In this document: one piece after another, positions 9,056 to 17,800 of the stretch
Layout of the letters: each line of letters begins with the position of its first letter
Position numbering within the stretch: position 1 is the stretch's first letter
DNA from: an uncultured Clostridia bacterium
Lineage (GTDB): Bacteria > Bacillota > Clostridia > TANB77 > CAG-508
Direction of reading: 5' to 3'
Assembly: GCA_947627555.1 (NCBI GenBank)
Contig: CANQWL010000003.1
Location: 1 to 33,575 of the forward strand
Length of the DNA: 33,575 nucleotides
Translations under genes and position numbers: made by a program
Notes under the pieces: generated by a model
Seen by the model: the letters and a program-made list of their open reading frames with translations, nothing else
The model's database searches: none
Told to the model about the DNA's origin: nothing

Positions 9056-11554
9056 ATGGAATTAAAAGATATAGGAAATGCATTAGGCAAGGAAGCAAAG
9101 GATAAAATAAAAAAATTTATAATAAGAAAAATTGCCATACCTGCAATGGCATCTGTTATGGGTATTGTATTAATAGCAGGAGTTTTTATGGTAATAACAG
9201 AAGCCATAAAGGATGCTGCAGGAAAGGTTGCAGAAGCTGCTTCATCAGTATTTGGAGGAGAATTTGATAATACTCAAGACCTTCCTACTATTACTATAAG
9301 TGATGACCTTATTGAAGAAATAAAAAAGCAATTAACTGAAGATGCAATTGATATAGATTCAACATATTTAACGGACAAACTATTAAAGAAATCATTAGAA
9401 GCATATTATGCTACACAATATCCGTATATTGAAGGCGCAAATTATACAGATGATGTAGTTAAAGGATGTATTTATTTAAAAAGAAATGACAATGATTTGA
9501 AATATATTAACTATAATAATTTTAAAAATTATTTAGGAGATAATAAAAGTGAATCAGATTTAGAAAATGCAAAAAAAATTTTTTCTATGGATGACAATGA
9601 TAATATAGTTGTTGTTACATGGTCTAAAAGCGTAAAAAGTGTTGAAAATACAGAAAATGGAAATAAACAAGGTGGCACAGAAGGCGGATATTCAATTACA
9701 GAATATAAAATAGATCAAAAAAATTTAACTTCATCATATGCAATGTCATACAAATTACCTATATTGCTTGCAAATCTATATTCAAATGAAGGCTTTGGAA
9801 TAGCAGTTGCAGAGCTAGGAATTAATTCGAAAATAGAATTGACAGTATTAGATAATACAACAAAAACAGAAACAGAATCTAAAGAATATTTTAAAATGAA
9901 TTATAAGGCAAGTGGAACGTGTGAATGGCAAAGTATAGGTGGTCCTGTTAGTAAAAATTTTGAAGACTTAACATGGACAGAAGATTATACAACAAATCCA
10001 TATAAAATTACAACACAAATAACCGAAGAAAATTCAATAACCATACAACCAACATTACTGGATACTTGGGTAGCAAAAGGTGAAGTTTCTGATATTACTA
10101 CAGATGAAAAAACTACCTCTAATGCTGACAATCCTGATTCAACAGATTTATCTAATAATCCACAAGATTATACAGCTGATCCTACTATATCACTTACACC
10201 AGAACAACAAAAGCAAATAAATGATCAAATGCTAGAGGAAAAAGATGAAAAAACAGGAGCGATTGTTCCAATTATAAAAAATATAAATGCTACAATCTAT
10301 AAAAAAATGACAGACCATAAATCTACAACGACAACAACTACTACAGAAACAACAACTACAGCTTCTGATATGGAATTAGAAGATAATACAGATGGATTTT
10401 TAGCTTTAATAAAAGCAAATAATAAGGGTGAATATGATTCAGAAGGCAAATTGGTTAAATACGTAAAGAAAGAAAATTCTGATGATACTAAAGAAGATGT
10501 TGAAAGCGAATTTTTAAGTTCTATAGATATGGTAATAGAAATATTAGAAAGAGATGATGAGGTTTCTGATTATGCGAACACAATGAAATATATTTATTAT
10601 AAATATACAAATGATGAAGATTATAAAACTGAATTAGATTTTTCTGCTTATGGTAAAAGTAATTTTACAAGTAATAAAAATAATATTTCTGCAGATGATT
10701 TTATAGTAAAAACTGATGAAACCAATGCTGCACCAACAGTTCCAAAGGATCAATTGGAGAAGGGATTAAAAAAATGGGTTTCAGGTAGTCAACAAACAAA
10801 TGCATTAAAAGTTTTAGACAAAGTAATAGAATATGAAAAAACATACAAAGTAAATGCAATATTTACTTATGCAATAATGCGATATGAATCTGGTGTAGGA
10901 ACTGCAGATAGTAGTTGGGTAAGAGAAAATAACTGGATGAGTTTAACAAGTTTAGGGCACATACAATATTCATCTCCTCAAGCAAATATTGAAAAATACT
11001 GCGATATTATAGCAAACGGAACGTATTATTTTAAAGCAGGTATATATAATTTATATGGAATAGGAGATATTTATAATGGTTCTACTTCATGGTCAGACAT
11101 AGTGAAAGGTTTTATGGTAGATTTGTATAATGATTGTGATGTAAGTTTAGATACAACATCTACTGGGTCTGCTGGGTCTACTGGAGGAAATCAAGGAATT
11201 GTAGAAACTGCTAAATCTAAAATGGGTTGTCCATACGTATATGGTGCAAAAGGTCCGAATACATTTGACTGTTCAGGTTTTGTATATTGGGTATATCAAC
11301 AACATGGTATAAGTGTTCCAGGAAGTACAGCTTTATATAAGCCATATAAAAATTCAAAAATAGAGATATCATGGAATGAAGCCCAACCAGGAGATATATT
11401 GCTTGTATTTGCGGAGGAAAGAGGCACAACTAATGGTCATGCAGCAATTTATTTAGGAGATAATAAATATATTCATGCACCTCAAACAGGAGATGTTGTA
11501 AAAATATCAGAAGGAGCAAAATCATCATTTAAACATGTTTTTAGATTTAAGTAG
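9056..11554 (+). CDS. Membrane-anchored two-domain T4SS cell-wall hydrolase (VirB1/CwlT-like)
   Basis: This 832-residue protein has a membrane helix at about residues 26-48 and a long, acidic and Thr-rich extracytoplasmic part. A lysozyme/glucosaminidase-like domain (about 575-700) contains AIMRYESGVG with E611 as candidate catalytic acid. A C-terminal NlpC/P60 peptidase domain (about 715-832) follows. The NlpC/P60 residues are visible: C739 in FDCSGFV, H795 in GHAAIYLG and H807 in YIHAP. Proteins combining a muramidase-type and an NlpC/P60 domain open the peptidoglycan for Gram-positive T4SS. A GGGG-type ribosome binding site lies 6 bases before the ATG. The NlpC/P60 call is strong; the first enzymatic domain is moderate. 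Confidence 0.87.
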   Translation: MELKDIGNALGKEAKDKIKKFIIRKIAIPAMASVMGIVLIAGVFMVITEAIKDAAGKVAEAASSVFGGEFDNTQDLPTITISDDLIEEIKKQLTEDAIDIDSTYLTDKLLKKSLEAYYATQYPYIEGANYTDDVVKGCIYLKRNDNDLKYINYNNFKNYLGDNKSESDLENAKKIFSMDDNDNIVVVTWSKSVKSVENTENGNKQGGTEGGYSITEYKIDQKNLTSSYAMSYKLPILLANLYSNEGFGIAVAELGINSKIELTVLDNTTKTETESKEYFKMNYKASGTCEWQSIGGPVSKNFEDLTWTEDYTTNPYKITTQITEENSITIQPTLLDTWVAKGEVSDITTDEKTTSNADNPDSTDLSNNPQDYTADPTISLTPEQQKQINDQMLEEKDEKTGAIVPIIKNINATIYKKMTDHKSTTTTTTTETTTTASDMELEDNTDGFLALIKANNKGEYDSEGKLVKYVKKENSDDTKEDVESEFLSSIDMVIEILERDDEVSDYANTMKYIYYKYTNDEDYKTELDFSAYGKSNFTSNKNNISADDFIVKTDETNAAPTVPKDQLEKGLKKWVSGSQQTNALKVLDKVIEYEKTYKVNAIFTYAIMRYESGVGTADSSWVRENNWMSLTSLGHIQYSSPQANIEKYCDIIANGTYYFKAGIYNLYGIGDIYNGSTSWSDIVKGFMVDLYNDCDVSLDTTSTGSAGSTGGNQGIVETAKSKMGCPYVYGAKGPNTFDCSGFVYWVYQQHGISVPGSTALYKPYKNSKIEISWNEAQPGDILLVFAEERGTTNGHAAIYLGDNKYIHAPQTGDVVKISEGAKSSFKHVFRFK

Positions 11555-11569
11555 AAGGAGAATAATTAA

Positions 11570-12877
11570 ATGAGAAAAATAAAGATCACTATTTTAGAAA
11601 TGATCGTTTTAATTATAATTTTGATAGTATCAGTAATAGGTTTAAAATTTAAAAATAATAATAGTAATAACGAAATAATATTAAAAGATGAAGATTTGGG
11701 AGAAGAAATTCAAATTGTAGATGAAGTTACACCAGTAAAAGATGCTAATATATTTTATTCTGTTTCATATACAATAGATAAATATTTTAGTAATTTATAT
11801 GTAAATGATAATTTTACGGAGGAAGAAAAAAAAGAGAAAGCAGTGTATTTATGTAATGTCTTAGATAAAGAATTCATAAAAAATGAAAAAATTTCACAAA
11901 ATACTGTATTAGAGATACTTAAAGGATATCAAGGAGAATTTAAATTTACAGCAACAAAAATGAATCAACTAATTACTAAAAATAATTATCAAACATATAT
12001 AGTGAAAGGTATATTAGAAAAATCTGGTACAAATGAATACTTACAAGATTGTTATTTTAAAGTAATAGTTAACAGTGATAATAATACTTATTCAATATAT
12101 CCAATCATGCAAGATATGTATTCAGATATATCCGAAATAAATGTATCTAATAATGATAATATAGAAGAAATAGAAAAAAATAAAGATAATGAATTTATCA
12201 TTTTAACTGTTAATGATGATAATCTTATAAAAAGATATATAGCATATTATAAAAATATGGCATTAAACCATACTGAGATGGCATATGAATTGTTAAATGA
12301 TGAATATAGAAATAAAAGATTTAAAAATTTAGAAAGTTTTATAAAGAATACAAAACAAAATAAAGATGTGATTGATAATATAATTATAGATAAATATAAA
12401 GTAGAACAATATGATGATTATATCTTATATATAGTAGTTGATATATACAATAATTATTACATATTTAAGGAAACTGCTATAATGCAATTTGATTTAATGT
12501 TAGATACATACACAATAGATTCAGAAGAATTTTTAAAAAAATACAATAATGGATCAGAACAATTGAAAGTAGGAATGAATTTAGAAAAAATATTTCAAGC
12601 ATTAAATAGAAAAGATTATGAGTATATTTATAGTAAATTACATGAGCAATTTAAAGAAAATAATTTCCCTACGTTACAAAGCTTTGAAAAATATATGCAA
12701 GAAAATTTCTTTGATATGAATAAGATTACTTATGGAAAATTCGAAGAAAAATCAGGAGCTTATGTATATGAAATAGAAATAACAGATGCGACAGAAACAG
12801 AAGAAAATACAATAGAAAAAAGTTTTATTATCCAATTAGGTGAAGGAACAGATTTTGTAATGTCATTTAATAAATAG
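11570..12877 (+). CDS. Membrane-anchored protein of unknown function ending the T4SS operon
   Basis: This 435-residue protein has a single N-terminal membrane helix (about residues 7-26) and a long extracytoplasmic part. The segments around residues 220-260 (YIAYYKNMALNHTEMAYELL) and 345-385 (IFQALNRKDYEYIYSKL) each look like the helical start of an NTF2-like domain followed by strands, so two such domains may be in tandem. It is not a copy of the 8096-9025 protein but shares its plan, so it may be a second VirB8/TcpC-type scaffold component. AGAAGGAG lies 8 bases before the ATG. A strong hairpin closes the operon. I do not recognise a named family. Confidence 0.5.
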   Translation: MRKIKITILEMIVLIIILIVSVIGLKFKNNNSNNEIILKDEDLGEEIQIVDEVTPVKDANIFYSVSYTIDKYFSNLYVNDNFTEEEKKEKAVYLCNVLDKEFIKNEKISQNTVLEILKGYQGEFKFTATKMNQLITKNNYQTYIVKGILEKSGTNEYLQDCYFKVIVNSDNNTYSIYPIMQDMYSDISEINVSNNDNIEEIEKNKDNEFIILTVNDDNLIKRYIAYYKNMALNHTEMAYELLNDEYRNKRFKNLESFIKNTKQNKDVIDNIIIDKYKVEQYDDYILYIVVDIYNNYYIFKETAIMQFDLMLDTYTIDSEEFLKKYNNGSEQLKVGMNLEKIFQALNRKDYEYIYSKLHEQFKENNFPTLQSFEKYMQENFFDMNKITYGKFEEKSGAYVYEIEITDATETEENTIEKSFIIQLGEGTDFVMSFNK

Positions 12878-12879
12878 AA

Positions 12880-12926
12880 ATACACCTCCAAGTGTTAGAG
12901 TTTTATTTAACATTTTGGAGGTGTAT
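12880..12926. terminator. Hairpin between the T4SS operon and the convergent dnaJ-like gene
   Basis: ATACACCTCCAA (12880-12891) pairs perfectly with 12915-12926. Inside, TGTTA and TAACA can extend the stem past a small internal loop. It starts directly after the operon stop. There is no long U-run on either side, so it may act as a bidirectional terminator or as a transcript-stabilising 3' hairpin. Confidence 0.65.
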
Positions 12927-12953
12927 CTAATTAATAATACAGCTATTTTTGAT

Positions 12954-13634
12954 TTAATTATTAAATTGAAATAGATTAAGAAATAAATCAACAACATATT
13001 TTATAATAATATTTTCATTGTATAAATCAACAAAATAATTTTTAACAAAAGGAATTTGCCATAATAGTATAAAGATAAATATAAAAATAATAAATGTTAT
13101 TAAATTATTAATATAATCTTTAAAAGTTTTCTTATATCTAATTTTATAACCTCGATTTTTTAAGTCTTGAATATATGCATCATGGTAAGCTCTATTAATA
13201 GCATCATTAATTTGCCTATTATATTCTTGTTCATATTTTTTTTGCTGTTCTGCTTGCATTCTTGCTTGTTCTACATCATAATTTATATTATTGTTTATTT
13301 GTTCATTATAATTAGGTGCGGTACTTTGACTATTTTGATTATTATTTGTTTCATCTTGATACATTTGAGAATTTTCATAATTTATGTTACTTTTTTGTTG
13401 ATTTAGTAATTCAGATTGCTCTAATTCCAAGTTATATTGTTTTCTTTTTTCTTCATTAGATAAAACATCATAAGCTTCATTAATCAGTTTTAGTTTTTCT
13501 TCATATTCTTGTTTTAATTCATTTTCTTGTAAATCAGGATGATATTTTCTAACAAGAACCTTATAAGCTTTTTCAATAATTTCTGGAGAGGCATTTTTAT
13601 TAATTTCTAATATATCATAATAATTTTTTTCCAT
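12954..13634 (-). CDS. J-domain protein with a C-terminal membrane helix
   Basis: This 226-residue protein has a canonical N-terminal J domain (residues ~3-72) with the HPD motif at 32-34, which stimulates the ATPase of DnaK/Hsp70. A Gln/Asn-rich linker (~73-160) follows, then a hydrophobic segment (about 172-198) and a short tail. It lacks the zinc-finger and substrate-binding domains of DnaJ itself, so it is a specialised co-chaperone that would recruit DnaK to the membrane. Its client is unknown. It converges on the T4SS operon, but nothing shows a functional tie. The start is the first ATG, with AAAGGG upstream. Confidence 0.85.
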   Translation of the reverse strand: MEKNYYDILEINKNASPEIIEKAYKVLVRKYHPDLQENELKQEYEEKLKLINEAYDVLSNEEKRKQYNLELEQSELLNQQKSNINYENSQMYQDETNNNQNSQSTAPNYNEQINNNINYDVEQARMQAEQQKKYEQEYNRQINDAINRAYHDAYIQDLKNRGYKIRYKKTFKDYINNLITFIIFIFIFILLWQIPFVKNYFVDLYNENIIIKYVVDLFLNLFQFNN

Positions 13635-13700
13635 AATAAAACCCTTTCTATATTATAAATATAACATAAAAAGAATTAAATCTCAATAACAAATTATATT

Positions 13701-13743
13701 AAAAATAAATTATTGATAATTGAATTATTAATAATTTATTTTT
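13701..13743. repeat. 43-bp near-perfect AT palindrome in a divergent gap
   Basis: The arms 13701-13714 and 13730-13743 are perfectly complementary (14 bp), and the middle (ATAATT-G-AATTAT) is itself palindromic. It sits between the divergent J-domain and patatin genes, about 50 bases before the latter, where it could be an operator or a cruciform-forming site. No U-run follows on either strand. Confidence 0.5.
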
Positions 13744-13791
13744 ACAATCACAATAAAAAATTTTTTTCATATTTTATTATTGGTGATTAAT

Positions 13792-14658
13792 ATGAAAAGA
13801 GGATTGTGCTTAGCAGGTGGAGGAGTTAAAGGAGCTGCTCATATAGGTGCTATAAAAGCATTTGAAGAAGAAAATATAGAATTTGATTACATAGGAGGAA
13901 CATCTTCTGGAAGCATTGTTGCTTGCCTATATGCAGCAGGATTTTCTTCTGATGAAATGTATGAAATATTTAAAAAGTATTGCAAAAAAATTAAATATGC
14001 AGACATAACACAGGTGCTTAAATTAATATTTGGTTTAATTTTTACAGGAAGAATTGTAATTAGCGGATTAAATAATGGTAAGAATTTAGAAAAGTTAATT
14101 AATAAAGTATGTAATAAAAAGAAAATCTATAATATATCACAAATAAAAAAACCTTTAGTTATTCCAAGTGTAGATTTATGTAACGGAAATGTAATTTGTT
14201 TTACATCCTGTAAAATTCGATCACAGATTTCAGATGAGATTGAATTTATTAATGATATTGAAATAGGAAAAGCTGTTAGAGGAAGTTGTAGTTATCCAGT
14301 AGTTTTTTGTCCTTGTAAATATAGAGATACAAAATTAATTGATGGAGGAATAAGAGAAAATGTACCTTGGAAAGAAATAAAAATGTTAGGAGCAGACAAA
14401 GTTTTAAACATTATTTTTGATGAAAAATCTAACAAAGTATGTAGTAAAAATTTAGTTGAAATAGCTGGTCGTTCTCTCAGTTTAATGGGAAGAGAACTAT
14501 CAAATTATGAATTAGAAGGTGCAGATTATAATATAATAATTAAAAGCGAAAAAGTAGGACTTTTAGATATGAAGAAAATTGATGAATTATATGAATTAGG
14601 GTATAAACAGACAAAAAAAGAAATAAAAAAATATATATTACAAGAATTCGAAAATTAA
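13792..14658 (+). CDS. Patatin-like phospholipase (RssA/YlbK type)
   Basis: This 288-residue protein carries all patatin hallmarks: the oxyanion-hole loop GGGVKGAAHIG (residues ~9-19), the nucleophile elbow GTSSG with S38, and the DGG of the catalytic dyad with D184. Such enzymes hydrolyse acyl esters of lipids; bacterial members act on membrane lipids or serve as secreted effectors. There is no signal peptide, so it is probably cytoplasmic. In-frame TTG and GTG codons lie upstream (13780, 13783), but AGGTGAT-like GGTGAT at 13783-13788 is a ribosome binding site placed for the ATG at 13792. The small family without a C-terminal extension fits its length. Confidence 0.88.
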   Translation: MKRGLCLAGGGVKGAAHIGAIKAFEEENIEFDYIGGTSSGSIVACLYAAGFSSDEMYEIFKKYCKKIKYADITQVLKLIFGLIFTGRIVISGLNNGKNLEKLINKVCNKKKIYNISQIKKPLVIPSVDLCNGNVICFTSCKIRSQISDEIEFINDIEIGKAVRGSCSYPVVFCPCKYRDTKLIDGGIRENVPWKEIKMLGADKVLNIIFDEKSNKVCSKNLVEIAGRSLSLMGRELSNYELEGADYNIIIKSEKVGLLDMKKIDELYELGYKQTKKEIKKYILQEFEN

Positions 14659-14684
14659 ATATATTAAATTTAGAAAATAATAAA

Positions 14685-14808
14685 AAGAAAAGTTTATATT
14701 TTTTCTTTAACTTGCTTCTTTACATCGGTACTGTAACAAGCTAGCTTTAATAGTACACGGAGGTTTTCACGGAAAAGCTCGTTTTAGAAAAATATATAAA
14801 CTTTTCTT
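14685..14808. repeat. Long inverted repeat enclosing a GC-richer ~80-nt core
   Basis: 14685-14706 and 14786-14808 form a ~22-bp inverted repeat with a single bulge (the outer 14-15 bp are perfect). The enclosed ~80 nt is visibly richer in G+C than its surroundings and contains further pairing (CTTG/CAAG with TTAC/GTAA, and AGCTAGCT). It lies between two convergent genes. It could be a bidirectional terminator, a structured RNA or a miniature inverted-repeat element; the sequence alone does not decide. Confidence 0.6.
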
Positions 14809-14864
14809 ATAATATATTTTTAAATCTTATTTATAGTGCATGTTGTTAATTTATTATATAACTT

Positions 14865-17800
14865 TTATTTTTTTGTAACAATGTCTTTAGACTCATCTAA
14901 AGAACTATTTTCCATATCAATAGCCTTTTTCTCATTTTGTTTTATTTTCAAATTATCCTTTGCAACTGTCATTAACAATTTAATTCTATTTGCTTGATTA
15001 GACTCACTAGCACCAGGGTCATAATCAACTGGTGAAATGTTTGCTTCAGGATATTTTTCTCTAATTGTTTTTATAACACCTTTTCCTACAACATGATTTG
15101 GTAAGCATGCAAATGGCTGAACACAAACAATATTTGGAATATCATGCTCAATATATTCAATCATTTCAGCAGTTAAAAACCAACCTTCTCCTGTTTGATT
15201 ACCAATTGATAAAACATCTTTTACTTTTTCTTCTAAATGCCAAATATCACAAGGTGGCAAATAACCTTTTTTAGAATTTGCTAAAGCAATTTTTAAATCT
15301 TTTTCTAAAATATCTATAATTTTAATTGCAGCTTTACTTATTTTTGCAGATGTTTTATTAGTATTTAATAAACGATTAAATGTAATTCTGTGTGTTGCCA
15401 TAAATTTTACAAATCCCATAAAGTCAGGAAGAATTACTTCTGCTCCTTCTTTTTCTAAAAGATCTGCAACATAGTTGTTTCCAAAAGGATGGTATTTTAT
15501 TAATACTTCACCAACAATTCCAACTTTAGGTTTTTCGACAGATGTATCTAATTCAATTTTTTCAAAGTCATTTACAATGTCATAAATGCTTTGTTTAAAT
15601 TCTTTATTACTAGATTTTTCTAATAATTTTTTACATTTTTCCATCCATTTATTAAATAAAGCTTGGGTTTCACCTTTATTTATTTCATATGCTCTATTTT
15701 TTGTAAGCATTTTTTGTAAAAGGTCTGCATATACAACAGTTTTAACTAATCTATCAATAAAAGGTACAGTTATTTTAAATCCTGGCATTTTCTCCATACC
15801 AACAAAGTTAAGCGAAATAACTGGAATATTGCTAAGACCAGCATCTTTTAAGGCTTTTCTAATAAATCCAATATAGTTAGTAGCTCTACAACCACCACCT
15901 GTTTGCGTGATAATTAAGGCAGTTTTATTTAAATCATATTTTCCAGATTGTAAAGCTTCTATCATTTGACCAGTAACTAATATAGATGGATAACATGCAT
16001 CATTATTAACATATTTTAAACCTGTTTCTACTGTTTTTTGCGTACACTCTCTTAATAGTTCCACATGATATCCGACAGATCTTGCAGCAGTTTCTATTAA
16101 TTCAAAATGAATTGGAGCCATTTGAGGAAATAAAATTGTATAATCTTTTTTCATTTCTTTTGTAAAGATTTTCTTTTTTACTCCATAATCTCCATCTAAT
16201 TTTTCTACTTGTTGTTCTTTTTCACGTTTTTTCATACTAGCAAGTAGAGAACGAATACGAATTCTTACTGCTCCCAAGTTATTAACTTCATCTATTTTTA
16301 TTAATGTATACATTTTGTTAAAACTTGATAAAATTTCTTCTACCTGATCTGTTGTTACTGCATCAACACCACAACCAAAAGAATTTAGTTGAATTAATTC
16401 TAAATTATCGTGTTTTCCAACGAAATCTGCTGCTGCATATAATCTTGCATGAAATACCCATTGATCTACTACTCTTAAAGGACGTTTTGCTTCTGTTTTA
16501 TCAGAAATACTATCTTCTGTTAGTACGCAAAGTCCTAAAGAAGTAATTAAAGTGTCTATTCCATGATTAATTTCAGGGTCTATATGATAAGGTCTACCAG
16601 CTAAAACAATTCCTTTTAAATTATTTTCTTCAATATATCTAACTGTATCAGTGCCCTTATCCCTAATATCTTTTTTACATTTTTGATATTCTGCTTCTGC
16701 CTTTTCTGCAGCTTCATTTAGTTCAGCTTTTGTAAATTGATATTCTTTAAATTCATCCAATTCTAATATTTTCTTTACTAAATTCTTTTTGTCAAATGGC
16801 AAAAATGGGTTAATAAATTTTATATTATCTTTTTTTAGATTTTCTATATTGTTTTTTAATACTTCAGAATATGATATAACAATTGGGCAATTGTAGTGAT
16901 TATCTGCTTTTTCGTATTCTTTTCTAGAATATGGCATACAAGGATAGAAAATAGTTGTTATTCCTTGTTCTAAAAGGCTTTCTATATGTCCATGTGAAAG
17001 TTTTGCAGGATAACATACAGATTCAGATGGCATAGATTCCATTCCTTTTTCATAAGTTTTTCTTGTACTTTTTTCAGATAAGACAACTCTAAATCCTAAA
17101 CTTGTAAGAAATGTAAACCAGAATGGATAATCCTCGTACATATTTAAAACCCTAGGAATTCCTATTGTTCCTCTTGGAGCAAATTGTTCCTCTAGTGGCT
17201 TATAATCAAAGATTCTCTCATATTTATATTGTACTAAATTTGGTAAATTTTGTTTTTTTGTTACAATTCCAGCACCTTTTTCACAACGGTTTCCTGAAAT
17301 GTGTTTTTGACCGTTACTAAAAGAGTTAATTGTTAATTTACAATGATTTTCGCAACCATTACAACGAGTATGTGTTACTTTTATCTCTAATTTATCTAAT
17401 TCTTCTAATTTTAAAATTGTAGAAGAATATTCCATATCTAAATTTGCTTCATATTGTTCTTTTGAAAGTAAAGCCATTCCATATGCTCCCATAAGTCCAG
17501 AAATATCTGGTCTTACTACATTTTTTCCAACTATTAATTCAAAAGCTCTTAAGACAGCGTCATTATAGAAAGTACCACCTTGTACAACTATATGCTTTCC
17601 AAGGGTTTCAACATCTCTTACTTTCATTACTTTTTGAATTGCATTTTTTATAACAGAATAAGAAAGTCCGCTAGAAATGTCTCCAACAGAATAACCCTCC
17701 TTTTGAGCTTGTTTTATTTTAGAATTCATAAATACTGTACATCTAGATCCTAAATCAACAGGCCTTTTTGCTTCAATTGCTTCTTTTACGAACTCAGATA

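Noticed and set aside
13780-13791. An upstream TTG or GTG start for the patatin-like protein
   Set aside because: The GGTGAT there is placed as the ribosome binding site for the ATG at 13792, and the family motif follows that start directly.
13792-14658. The patatin-like phospholipase as an effector of the neighbouring T4SS
   Set aside because: It has no secretion signal that I can recognise, it lies outside the operon behind an unrelated gene, and similar enzymes are common housekeeping proteins.
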